Below, one piece after another: positions 48,521 to 64,000 of a DNA stretch of 64,000 nucleotides. How positions within the stretch are numbered: position 1 is the stretch's first letter; every line of letters begins with the position of its first letter. The notes beneath the pieces were generated by a model. The model was not told the DNA's origin. It made no database searches and saw only the letters and a list, made by a program, of their open reading frames with translations. The position numbers and the translations under genes were made by a program. Origin of the DNA: Stropharia rugosoannulata (taxonomy: Eukaryota > Basidiomycota > Agaricomycetes > Agaricales > Strophariaceae); assembly GCA_028532985.1 (NCBI GenBank), contig JANCIK010000004.1, positions 3,782,001 through 3,846,000 on the forward strand. The letters run 5' to 3'.

Positions 48521-48620
48521 TTCCGGTACGGGGAATCGAACCCCGAGCTACCGCGTTCAGTCTAACATTGAAATCATCTTTCATGAAAGGCGGTAATGTT
48601 AGCCGTTACACCATACCGGA
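48521..48620 (-). tRNA. tRNA-Glu (anticodon UUC) with a 28-nt intron
   Basis: On the minus strand the acceptor stem is TCCGGTA paired with TACCGGA plus discriminator A (48521). The T arm reads CGGGGTTCGATTCCCCG and contains the polymerase III B box GGTTCGATTCC. The anticodon loop is CTTTCA followed by the intron and C, closed by ACCGC/GCGGT. The anticodon TTC decodes GAA and, by wobble, GAG. The intron lies after base 37, the standard place for nuclear tRNA introns, and leaves 72 nt of mature sequence. A T5 run about 30 bases downstream could be the terminator. This is a nuclear, intact-looking gene. Confidence 0.9.
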
Positions 48621-53610
<4,990 letters not shown>

Positions 53611-55981
53611 GGCGGGTGCAGGTGTGGGTGCGGTGGTGGGGCGGGTGCGTTGTTGTGCGACTAATAATTCGAGAGAAGGCAGAGAAGTACAGAAGAAGAA
53701 GACGACGCAGACACTGCTTGTATACAAGGTTGACTCCATTAGCCTAGACTGTTTTTGTGTTCCCTTCCACTGAGTTGTTGGAGCTGGAGTGACGACGATG
53801 AACCTTTTCCCTCCCCGTCCATTTCTTCTTCGTTTTTTGCGCATCTGATTTGTACTACGTACCGTGTCTGCTCGCTCGCTGCTATGCTCGATCTGCATAT
53901 GACTTCTACTACTATAACACTTTTACAAAACCGTACTACTTTGCTTTTCACCTAGTATCTTTTTTTGCTTGTTTCTACTAGTACACCTTTTTTCTTTTTC
54001 CTCGCTGATACCCACCACTTCGCATTGTTTCACTTTTTTGAGAGATCGTGAACGCTCCCCCTTTGAATCCCCTTTTCGCCTTTCCCTATGCCTCTCCGAT
54101 CGTTTCCGGCCTGTACTTATGCTTGCGCCCGGATCCTGTTTGTGATATGCGAAGTCTTAGAGCTGTAGCTACGAGCTCGGTCGTTGTTTGTAGACGTGCC
54201 CACTTGTTGTGTGTATAGACTATGAAATGATGTATGAAGATTGCTTGATTCCACCTGACCATTGATTGACATGATTCTTCTCCGACTTCCTGATCTGACT
54301 CATGCTATACCGTTTGTTTCTCAGTGCTTAGTGATTGATCCACTATGCATTAGGGGTGCTATGTATATGTATTATATGAATGTACGCCACAAATTTGCCG
54401 TACAGCTGCGTTCTTCTCCTGAGCGTCATTGAGGAAGGTCATTAGGTGGTCAGACCTAAATTTGGCTTTCAAATGTCTTCTAGTTCGTTCGGCCTCGCTC
54501 ATTACATTAGTGTAAGCTGTGGCCTCTACGTGCGAAAAAGACTGAAATGTACGTATGCTAGCCTTCAGCTTGAGCTCCCAGCTATTGGGTATGACTTGAC
54601 TGTGAATGATTCGTTTCATTTACACCGGAACGACAGCAGTTTACAGCGGCACGCCAAAACGGCTGAGAGAGTTGGGTGTGAAAAATGGTCAATTGAATCA
54701 TCTGACCTTTCTCATTTGGGTCATGCGCAATCGCCGCTTCAATTCAGATGCTTCTGACTGTATGGTCCCGGCTCCCTGATAGTCTTCTCATGCCCACATA
54801 GTGTACGTTCACTTGTTTTCCATGTCATTGGCCCTTCCCAGTCTATTGTTGCTTGTTGCTACTATTTATGTACCCCACGAGACGCGCAATTTATTGACGG
54901 ATGGTAACATTCCATTTATTTATGCTGCGCGCCTTCTCATGATCAGTGCCAGTTGCTCATCATTAATGGATTATGTTACATTTAGAGTACATAGCTTGCG
55001 TGTATTGGAGGTATCTTGGCGGCAGATTCTAAGCATGACCTCAGAACCATTTCAATTACTAACAACGCAGGAGTGGGCTTAGAATTAGGCTTCTTCTCGA
55101 ATTCTTATTTCCCTGCTTTATATTCAGCACCATGAGATTGCTAGACAAGTAATTATAGGCACTATTTTAATAGCAGATCAAAAACGTTTATTTAATCCCA
55201 CTGACGACGCACCATGAACGCCGTCTTCAACGAAGAAAGGATCCGATCACTTGGTCGATCCCCGTTAGAGCAGAACAGACCACGGAGGCACGTAATGCAA
55301 TACACGTTCACCTCGAGACCGTTACTCGCGTCTATTGCGTACACCCCGTCGTCGACAGCGAACACTTCTGCAACCTGGGTAACCTAAGCTAGGTAGACAG
55401 CGCCCTGCGATTGTCAAAGGTAGCGATAAGATAACCAAGCCGGGGCTGTGCGTGGGTTAATTGACCGGGTATATGCCTCAGATTCCAGAAGCCTGCTCAG
55501 CTGAGCTTTTTATATATATCGCTTATGTAGTGTCGAACGGCGACTGTAATGTCCTCCATCCTGTCCATTTATCATAAGATGACAATGCCCCAGCAATCCA
55601 ACTGTCAGACAGGGGTTGTCGTTGCCCGAGTTGTGTTGCTTAGAATGCGATGCGAATTTGGTGGCGGCGCTCACGAGACATCAGGGCCTATAATATAAGT
55701 ACATAAGTGAGTTTCCACGAACGTCAACGTTCAAACTTACAATCCCTGCTCTGGCTAGCGATTTGAAAGGAGTAGCCATCCTTACTCTGTGTCATAGAGA
55801 ATCCACATACAAGCCAAGCCCTTGCTCGCTGAACGATTGGTATGTTCGCTCCATGTTTGCTCCATGACTGGCATTTGACAGGCGCTGGAATGTTCTCATC
55901 GCTGACGGTCGCGCTGTAGTTCCGCCAGGTACCGCAGAACTGCGATATAACGCGCTCCGGGCAGGAAGACGCAGGGTAACG
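53611..55981. other. Intergenic region; one hydrophobic frame
   Basis: The kinase 3' region is T-rich. A 93-codon frame at 54801-55082 (start MYVHLFSMSLALPSLLLLVA) is hydrophobic with two possible helices and may be a fragment of a membrane protein gene; nothing joins it on either side. No other gene recognised. Confidence 0.4.
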
Positions 55982-57422
55982 ATGAGGGCTTTAAAATCAA
56001 TCCTGTCACGCCGCCGGAAGGCATACTCAACCTCGAAAGAGCTCCCGGAACAAGAAATGGCACAGTGTGTTCTCCCTACCGAGCTCGTGGAGGCGATAAT
56101 CTGCGAGGTTGGCGGCAACGACGACGTTGCGACGCTGAAGCAGTGTGCCCTCGTCTCTCAGGAGTTTGTCCATCAGGCGCAGAAGTACCTGTTCCACACC
56201 GTAGATCTCGATCGCCGACTCCCCCGGAAGAAGTACTTTCATCGCTTTCAACGCCTCATTTCTGCGCGGCCGCAGATTGGGGAGTACGTGCGCGAGCTGC
56301 GACTGGGAGACGGTGGGGAGGAGGACTACGGCGGCGACGTGTCGTGGATCCGCAACTCCAAAGAGCTTCCGGGGACACTCAAACTGCTCACTCGCTTGGA
56401 GACTTTCTCGCTCAGCTTCAACTCTGATTTGACAGCGTGGAAGGGGCTCCCGCTCGACCTGCGCACCGCCCTTGCGGGCATACTTCGGTTGGAAACCCTA
56501 CAGGCCGTGTCGCTCGAGTTTATCATCGCATTTCCGCCGCAGCTTCTCATGATGCTCGGCCGGATGCGCGCGCTCAGTATGTCCTGCGTTGAAGTCGACT
56601 CACGCGCCCCAATATCGATGGACAAGGAGTACCTCTCACAGTGGAATATGCGGCTGGATAATCTCTTCCTGCGCGGCATCTCACCTGCAACTATCAAAGT
56701 GCTTACGATGGCGCTGGCAGTCGCCAGTGAACCCCCATTGCGTCAGCTTGCACTCACCCCGACTTTCGAAGACGGCTTCTCAGAGGCTGCCAGCGAACTC
56801 ATCAAGAAAAGCGGCACAGAACTTGTGCAATTCGAGTGGCTGCCCAGCATACATTTCGGTAAGTTTTCTGTCTCTAAAAGCTCCTATCTTTCCCCTCGCC
56901 CTCAAAAACACGTTACCCCACGTTTTATATTTATCGTCCCCGCGCCCCTGTGGATATCTTGGTTGCTGACTTGATCAATTTTTAGCCGCCTCATCCGGGA
57001 CAATTGACCTCGCGATTCTTCCCAAGCTTAGGCACCTCCGATTCGCCGTCAGCTTCCGAAAATCAGGTGCACGTGGACCGTTCTCCGAGGTCCTGCGCCT
57101 GTTGAGCGCACTCGCGCCAACAGACAGCGAGACGGAGAAGCGCAGTCCAATAGAGACACTCACACTCGATATTCACTGCGTGCGGGTCTCGGATGGCATT
57201 GGCGCTGTCTGGCGCCCCATGGATCACATGCTTGCACGCCCCGCGTTCGACTCACTGAAAGAGCTTAATATCCGCATGTGCGCGAATACGACCTCATCGG
57301 ACGAGCGCATGCTTTTTACGGAGGCTTTTGAGGACCTATTACCATGTCTTGAAGAGTGCGGGCGAACGAAGATCTCGCTGGAGACGCTTGACCGGATCCC
57401 CGTGTGGTGTATAAACTCCTGA
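55982..57422 (+). CDS. F-box-type protein with leucine-rich region
   Basis: Two exons (55982-56858, 56986-57422), 1314 nt, 437 aa. An alternative start at MAQCVLPTELVEAI (56057) would remove 25 residues; most relatives begin close to the F-box, so this is quite possible. F-box-like part: LPTELVEAIICEVGG, LKQCALVSQEFVHQAQKYLF, then HTVDL. Behind it are leucine-rich segments (LLTRLETFSLSFN, LETLQAVSLEFI, LKELNIRMCAN). The intron is long (127 nt) and has a clear acceptor, TTTTTAG. Its product probably selects targets for an SCF ubiquitin ligase. It resembles the gene at 36223-37511 in layout and is likely an old dispersed duplicate. Target and regulation are unknown. Confidence 0.75.
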
Positions 57423-58110
57423 AACCGTTATTGGTTGATCCTTTTTTTTCCCCTTCTTTTTCTCTTTGTGGATTAGTAGGCCTGAAGACATTTTTGAAGA
57501 TGTACCATTACATGTAACACAGCTGTATGATTAGTATGTACTATATTGGCTTGGAATTGAGATTTACAGAAGTATATACGGACGCACAGCATACCCCCGG
57601 CCGCTTGGCATGAGCTGAATCATCTCGTTCCTAAGCCTTTAAAACGCTCCAAAGGTACCAGTGAGGGGGTCATATAAAGTGGTAACATAGATGGAACATA
57701 AACAGCTAGTTTATCAACACGAGATGGTCGACATCATTTAATAAATCATTTAAGCAGATTGGCGCAGCCCAGGCAGTCCGTTAAACTGAGAATTCAGGTG
57801 AAAAAAAGTTGTTCCAAGCCCAAACCTGGAGTACGTACTGGCTGGATCAATTGGTAGGCTAACAGACTGGCAACATGGAGTATACAATATTTGCTTCATT
57901 GAGTACGGATTTTCCTTCCACATTCGTAATGACAGTAGGATTCGATCCGTGACAACTTTTAACATTTCATAGAGGACATATGTATAATATGAGAGCAACA
58001 AGACGTTTGCGTGCACGAGTCTGCATGAGCGTGCATAATATGGGGTACCTAATTTAACTGCAGAAATACTACTGAACTACTAGTGATAAATTGTTTAAAT
58101 ATTGGCTGCC
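57423..58110. other. Intergenic region between convergent genes
   Basis: No gene recognised. Confidence 0.4.
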
Positions 58111-59408
58111 TTAAATACCTATTTCTTTATCTAGATCGTGCATACAGTTACTTAAGGAAGTAGCGAAGATGGTGTTCGGTGTAGTCTGGTGCGACAGGCT
58201 GCTCGCATTGCTATGCCATCGAAATCGCAAGGTCGTTAAATGTGCTGGATCTGTGCTACCATCGGTTGCTGAACTGGAGAAGAGACTGATTTGGGCAACC
58301 ATCAGCGTTGGGGCCATACCCTATTTACGTTCAAATTCAACAGCTGTTCGTCACCCAGTCGTACGAGAAGAACCTACAGTTGTAATAAGTAGGAGCAGAG
58401 GAATATAAGATGCGAGCCAGAATCGTGCTGTGATATCTTTGTTGATAGAGGCGGCAGAGAATATCTTTGGAATTACATTTAGTACTGAGAAGAAAGAGTA
58501 TGTCGCCGATGATTCAATAACAATGAGGATAATGTTTCTGTAATGCCGCCTATTTGGAGTCGAATTCTTGATGTGCTGTAATATCCTCCTAGAGATAAGA
58601 TATGTAGTCGATACGGAAGTCAGAGCAACGGATGCAGAAAGAGATGCATCAATTGAGCTTGAGATCGTGGCCATCTTCATTTGCGTAATTCCAGGGGGGA
58701 AAATGAGAAGTCCCTGTGTTGTAATAAATGCTAGTGCCAATGCTGTAGTAGATAAGTAATCCTCTAAAGAGATGTAGTAGAACTGATTGCTACTTACCGA
58801 TCTCACACAAAAACAAAGAAATCGGAACGCTCATGGAATGCAATGATCTGCCAACAATTCGATAACATCGCCATAGCTGAGCACCAGAACTATGTGTCAT
58901 AATAGACTAGATTCAGTGAAATAGCTTAACTTACAAGGAGTCCATCCGCCAGCATATATCCAAGCGTGGATAGCAAGGAGTTGGCGAATGTGACTTTGCT
59001 GAAGCCTCTTTTGGCATTAAATAAAAACGCGGACTTTCTGCTCTCTCCATGGTGTATGAACGTTTGATTGACAGTGTGCCAACCAATAGCCAGCTCCACA
59101 GTGTTGATTAAAAACAGCGCAGAAATACATGATGTCACCATTGGACTCCTGTATGTATTCTTTGTATCTGACCTTAGTGTGAGCAGATAACCTAGAAGGT
59201 GGATGCAACACGGACTATAAAGATAAATTGTAAGAGCAAACACTATTGTATAGATCCCTGTAATGCTGTTGGTTAGAGGAGTGGACACGCATTGTTGCAG
59301 TAGGCAATCGATGGACATACCAGAAAGAAAGGTAAACAAAATCATAGAGTTGAGGTCATCACTGAGTATGTCGGCCTGAATGCTCGGGGGAGGAGGTACA
59401 TACGACAT
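58111..59408 (-). CDS. Seven-helix integral membrane protein, third member
   Basis: Six exons (59408-59321, 59257-59216, 59167-58935, 58876-58798, 58742-58378, 58320-58111) sum to 1017 nt, 338 aa. Start MSYVPPPPSIQADILSDDLN. Helix 1 reads GIYTIVFALTIYLY; the family signature is MLADGLL|LWRCYRIVGRSLHS; helix 7 is GMAPTLMVAQISL; the tail keeps a variant of the TLxxSTLxF motif (HLTTLRF). Exon sizes 42, 233 and 79 equal those in the gene at 25673-26952, showing common descent by DNA duplication and not by retroposition. Acceptors of introns 2 and 3 are not the first available AGs but are the ones that keep both frame and alignment. It looks intact. Function unknown. Confidence 0.78.
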
Positions 59409-61149
59409 GGTGACTACTCAAAGTCAGATTGTATACTGTCTTATTAAATATCAATCTCTTGCGTAAGATCAACCCATGCTGAAGGTTCTGTTATGGAGCC
59501 GGCCTTTGATCAACATTCTCAAACAGTAACCAGGTGATAGATAGATCATCTATATTGATATCCAGTACTCGAGTACATTCTTGGCGTTTTGAATGACCTC
59601 CGTGTTTTCATTGCTTGTATTTCTACATGATAGATTCCATGGTCAGTTTATATGCAGCTAGGTATTGGTCTACTCTGTAGTATCGACTTGCATATCGTCG
59701 GGCTGCTGACGTTAAGTGGGCAACTGTGGATATTCATTACGTCAGAAATCAAAACAAGGAGAAGCTGACAGAATTAGACTAGAAATCAAAATGTGATTGC
59801 GTTAGAAGCATAACCCGAGTTGATATGATGTACTTACTTTACACCCCACGGGAGATGCCGGACAAACATTTTATCTGCTCACAGCACCAGAACTACATTT
59901 TGAACAAAACGTCCGAAATTTCACCAAGGGTTATAATGCTCTACTGATGCTACTACTTACATGACATCAGACGGGTACACTGTTCTGCTAAACAGCGTGT
60001 GTGTGGCCATACAAAAAGCATCATATCAGGCAACAGTGCAGTGCATCTACATACACACGGACGCTAAATGTAATCATATTGACAATGGGAAACTAGCATT
60101 AAGATCGACTTACATTGGTTTTTTTTCGTGTTGTGATACACAAAGATGTGCCATGTATTGTAAATTAAGGACTTCGATAGTACCTGAAGCGAAGAATGGG
60201 CTATTATGTGAGGAAATCAGTGAGCAATTTTGAAGCTTAAAGGTTTACAACATAAAATGCAAACTCGGAAAGAATAATATGAGGACAGAAAAGTAAGATG
60301 CGCGAAGATCCCTATGGGCGTGCCCACAGACATTGTTGTATAATTCTAGGCAAATTCTGCGCCAAGGGAGGCTGAGCTGAAGAGGCGCGGAGTCCGGATA
60401 AGTGCCTACAAGCAGATACAAGTGCACGACGAAGGATTAACGTTTGAATATGATGTGTTTGTCATGGTCTGTCCAAAACTATCTGGAGATGAAAAATGAT
60501 CAACGGTCATAAATGCTGACAGCTGGGACGGAATGGCGAAAGGGGAGGATACGGGAGGGACAGAGAGGCACATTCTAATCAGGGATCGAAATCTCGATCC
60601 CAACCGGCTCGTCCTGCCGAACCGGCTTCAGCGCTTCAGCCGCGCAGCACGTTCCGAAGGCATATCTCTTTCAGGGCCTGTGCTCTGTTCCTATCCTTTC
60701 ATAGAGCACTCTTAAGTCCCGCCGTTGAATACTGCACTTCCCAGACATCATCTTCGTCGAGTCCACTAACTCTGCCAGGAATATTCCCTCAGCTAAGCTC
60801 AGTTACTTACTTCTCATTCGCTCTCGCCCTTCTCAATATGGTAATACATGGCCGCACGAGGCCGAAATGTCGGTTTGCTTGTCAAAGGTTTGCCACTGGC
60901 AAGTTCTATCTGCTTATCAGCATTTTGCCGTTCTTGTTCGCTTCGAAATGAAGGTGACCCACAGCTGAATATTACTATATGCGGTTTAAAGGGGCAAAAA
61001 AGCGCTGCTGGTTTCGACTTGCTTTAACGGAGGAAGTGGCCAAGCCACCCTAACGCTTGGAATCGAGGTTTAAATCCAGGATTGTATATGTAGACGTGTG
61101 TTCACATCACTCCACACCCACAAGCGGCTACTCGGTTTGACTCATATCC
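59409..61149. other. Intergenic region between divergent genes
   Basis: No gene recognised. Frames of 60-90 codons near 59961-60233 and 60533-60715 have no support. Confidence 0.4.
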
Positions 61150-62352
61150 ATGGAAAACGTATCTTACGCTCCCTCTGACTCTGATAGGCCCGTCTTACCA
61201 AACGAGCTTGTTTGTGAGATAATAGATGACCTCGCCGACTCAAAGGAAGCACTATTTAACTGTGCGCTTGCGTCAAGCCTCATGGTGGATCGCTGTCGTA
61301 TGCATCTATTCAAGACCATAAAACTCACCCAGAAAAGCGACCTTATGAAGCTATTTGAAACCCTCAATCAGAACAATGGCGTATCAGTGCATGTCAAAAA
61401 ACTAGATGTTGAAAGGGTCAAACACTTTCCCGTGTGTATCATTCGACTTCTCCCCAATCTAAAAAGTCTGTCCTTCACTGGATCTCAATTATTTTCTCGG
61501 GACCATCTGGGCAAGACGTTGGATCTACCTCGCACATTACCAAGCCTACTGGGGTTTGGTTTCGACATTTTGAAGGGCACAGATTTTGATATGCTTCGTC
61601 GCGAAATTGATTTTAGTCACCTGCAAACATTGCGTATTGCCGACCTCACACACCAGTATGTGACAATGCCTCAGAGCTTTATCGATATATTTGTACATAG
61701 TCTGGAAAGACTGGTATTCTTACCCTGTGATACCATGGGCGGTGGTACGTTAGCACCTTTCTGATATCATACGATGTCTCACATTCTCTTTCGGTACGGA
61801 ACAGGTATTTATTGTCAAGCAGAGGCTAATCTGCTTCCTCTCGACTTCACTAGGCATGAGAAGCTAAAACGCCTAGACTTTTATGCAAAATTTCAGAGCT
61901 ACGATTCTTGGCATTTAATCTCAGATCAAATGGTTCTGAAGTTGGACCGCATCCTGGATAAAATGCCTCTTGCGTCTCTTACCCATGTCAGCATGAGCGC
62001 TTACACGACCGCCAATGACTTGGTGCCATACAACACGAACACGAGAATGTACTATGTAAAGGAGGATGAACCGCTTCCCCTCTTTGCAGTCCGTGCGTGG
62101 GGCAAACTCGGAGAGAGGTTACGCAAACCATTTGACTGTACTCCAATTTCCTTCAATCTTACTGTGCATGCGCCAGTAATGCAGGATAATTCCGCGGGTT
62201 TCCGAGTTGATCAGAGGACTATTGATGTCAGCATGGTAAAATGGGCCACCAATACCTTTGATGCAGACGTCGTAGAGGCACAGTGTAGCTGCGTACTTTA
62301 CCCAGATGGTGTCTACCGTCCCCCTCCTTTCTTTTCATCTGCCTGGGAATAA
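61150..62352 (+). CDS. F-box-type protein
   Basis: Two exons (61150-61744, 61805-62352), 1143 nt, 380 aa. The N-terminal segment VLPNELVCEIIDDLADS followed by LFNCALASSLMVDRCRMHLF and KTIKL is the Agaricomycete F-box pattern. The rest holds leucine-rich stretches (IIRLLPNLKSLSFTGS, LQTLRIADL, LERLVFLPCD, LKRLDFYAKF) and a C-terminal part with several aromatics. The chosen start is the first ATG and lies 17 codons before the F-box. It is more AT-rich than the other two F-box genes here and not close to them in sequence, so it belongs to another subfamily. The intron is 60 nt with donor GTACGT. It probably acts as a substrate adaptor of an SCF ligase; the target is unknown. Confidence 0.72.
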
Positions 62353-63856
62353 TTTGCAGCGCACAAGCAGCGCATGTTTGTTGGTATTCACTATCTGTCT
62401 ATCCCAAGTCTATCTACATTACTCCTACTGCTCTCGCACCTCACACCTCTCCGAGGCTCTTTTACTTATGTGTAGATGTAATACCTTGATAATGCCATAC
62501 ACTCACAGATGTTCTAATTTTGGATTCGGGATGCCATGGCACTGGACAGGCTCAACTCCAACTCAACTCCGCAACGTACTTAGCAACTATGTTCCCACGC
62601 CCTACTGGCCGTGTCCTGTGACTGACATGACAAAGTTTGGTGCATGCGCTACTGTCTCCTTCCGAGATATGCATCCGGTATGTATTCTCACGAGATGGCG
62701 ATGGACGGTTAGTTGACTTCGCGGAATGTGAAACGGAGAAATAAAATGTACTCGGGAGCGACGAGTACGTGTGACGGCACTGTCTCATAAACCTGTTGAT
62801 TCACATATCTAGACTTCTGCACACGTAGATCCGCGTACTGGCGTCGATGAGCCCATGAAGTTGTTGAACGCGAATCCCCGACTCCGTACACCCCCGGCAG
62901 ACCTATCCATACACTACGATACCACACTCTACCTCGTCGCTCAGTGCTATCACTTGTGGCAGTTCCCAGGCACGCTCTCGGTTTTCTTTGCATTGACGGC
63001 CTCCGAGTCTAACTCACCTATACTACACTAGCCTGTATTGTTTCTCACCGCGTGCGTGGCCGTCACATCATTACTTTCAACCCCATCGCGTCGTTTTCAT
63101 CATATCAAAACGCGAACTCGGGTATCGATGTGGTGTGGTGAGGCGAGACTTGTGCACAATGGAAAGAAAAATAAGACGGGTATTGAGGCGCGACGGAAAG
63201 CCGTCATAATATGCCTATGGGCCAAATAGTTTCAGGTGAGAAAGGTTCAGTGAGAACTACGCTATCGATGTAAGAGAAGGGGAGGATAACAGAGCAGCAC
63301 TGCCCCAAGGTTCAAGACTCGAGTTGCATATACGAAAATTCATACAACGAGGTTACTCCACGAATTGCGTTACATACTTGGAGCTATCGGGACTCGAGAT
63401 TAGTGGAAAGGGTAAATCAAAGTGCAATAGGAGGAACAGCCCGTTTAAATACGGCTTAAGCAGTGTAGAAGGATATATAAATGTGGATTATAAATCGAAC
63501 TCCAGCCAGCTACAGCAGGTGCTGCTTAAAATATTGAGCAAACGGATGAAGCAACTGCGCGATGGTTACTTCTAAGCTTGACACTGCTGGCGCCCATTGA
63601 TTTATGTGGGGTAAAAATGGGATAAAGTGTATTTTATCTTTCTCAGAGATACATATTTCAGCTAGATTAGACAAGGAACTGGCTACTGCCAGCAGTGTGA
63701 GTCAGCAATCTCATCTGAGCTTGGACTTCCATCAATGCCATTTTTAGGAGTGATCCGGTTGTATAACTGAAACGACAAAGTGACTTAATGGAAATGGAAA
63801 TGAGGAGGAATCAGGTCATAAATCATCAACTGAGATGGGCTAAATCATCGAGGTAA
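62353..63856. other. Intergenic region
   Basis: No gene recognised; a 136-codon frame at 62306-62716 overlaps the 3' end of the F-box gene and lacks features. Confidence 0.4.
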
Positions 63857-64000
63857 GATACATTGAACTCATCGCTTCTGGGCGTCTTTTTGATCGGTGA
63901 GCAATCTGCATTAATACAAGTCAATCACCACTAAGTTTACTATATTTAGGAATATATGCAACCATATCTATGTACACTCTCTTTATATATGGTGTGACAT
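63857..64000 (+). pseudogene. Fourth seven-helix membrane protein gene, 5' part, cut by the window edge
   Basis: The reading LNSSLLGVFLIG up to 63896, donor GTGAGC, acceptor ATATTTAG at 63949, and the exon 63950-63991 (GIYATISMYTLFIYG) reproduce exons 1 and 2 of the family at 25673 and 28125, including the exact 42-nt size of exon 2 and a following GT. The frame upstream meets TAA at 63854-63856 and contains no ATG before the donor, so the first exon appears damaged, unless a start outside the family pattern is used. The rest lies beyond the window. Confidence 0.6.

Noticed and set aside
60533..60715. 60-codon frame with a tRNA-like stretch (GGGATCGAAATCTCGATCCC)
   Set aside because: The sequence forms a hairpin but lacks the A and B boxes and cloverleaf of a tRNA.

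Overview
The window looks like nuclear DNA of a mushroom-forming basidiomycete (Agaricomycetes; Polyporales is a guess). Genes are cut by many 45-70 nt GT-AG introns with CTAAC/CTGAC-type branch sites, there are no operons, and the gene content is typical of wood and litter fungi (GH3, GH105, F-box/LRR expansions, MYND-DUF4470, lineage-expanded seven-helix membrane proteins, DUF5648 secreted protein). One intron-bearing tRNA-Glu is present. For most multi-exon genes I joined exons by eye and checked that the summed exon length divides by three; these are predictions, not transcripts.

Layout. 1-0.9 kb: a possible small inverted-repeat element and a relic copy of a membrane-protein gene whose intact version lies at 14.7-16.1 kb. 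1.8-6.6 kb: one long intronless gene for a 1596-residue, mostly disordered protein of unknown function. 6.6-9.8 kb: no gene seen. 9.8-10.9 kb: GT8 glycosyltransferase (minus). 11.7-13.3 kb: secreted GH105 hydrolase with one GC-AG intron. 14.3-22.4 kb: an accessory block holding a seven-helix membrane protein and two duplicated units, including an orphan six-exon gene in one apparently intact (21.1-22.2 kb) and one damaged copy (16.9-18.1 kb). 22.2-25.7 kb: gene-poor. 25.7-29.4 kb: tandem pair of seven-helix membrane proteins; a third intact member lies at 58.1-59.4 kb (minus) and a fourth, partial one runs off the right edge. 30.0-31.6 kb: a foldback element present as two inverted copies.

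32.7-35.6 kb: coiled-coil/disordered protein. 36.2-37.5 kb: F-box/LRR protein. 38.1-38.7 kb: secreted DUF5648 protein. 40.0-41.6 kb: MYND/DUF4470 gene that looks broken. 42.7-46.1 kb: fifteen-exon GH3 beta-glucosidase with a PA14 insert and a 14-nt exon carrying the catalytic aspartate. 46.9-47.9 kb: seven-helix protein (DUF7702-like). 48.5 kb: tRNA-Glu. 50.7-53.6 kb: SRPK-type kinase with a 589-nt intron. 56.0-57.4 and 61.2-62.4 kb: two further F-box-type proteins.

The genes do not form one pathway. GH105 (pectin side chains) and GH3 (beta-glucosides) both fit plant-polysaccharide use; the kinase is housekeeping RNA-processing machinery; the F-box and membrane-protein families are expanding, locally duplicated sets. 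The least explained item is the duplicated orphan gene at 16.9-22.2 kb.
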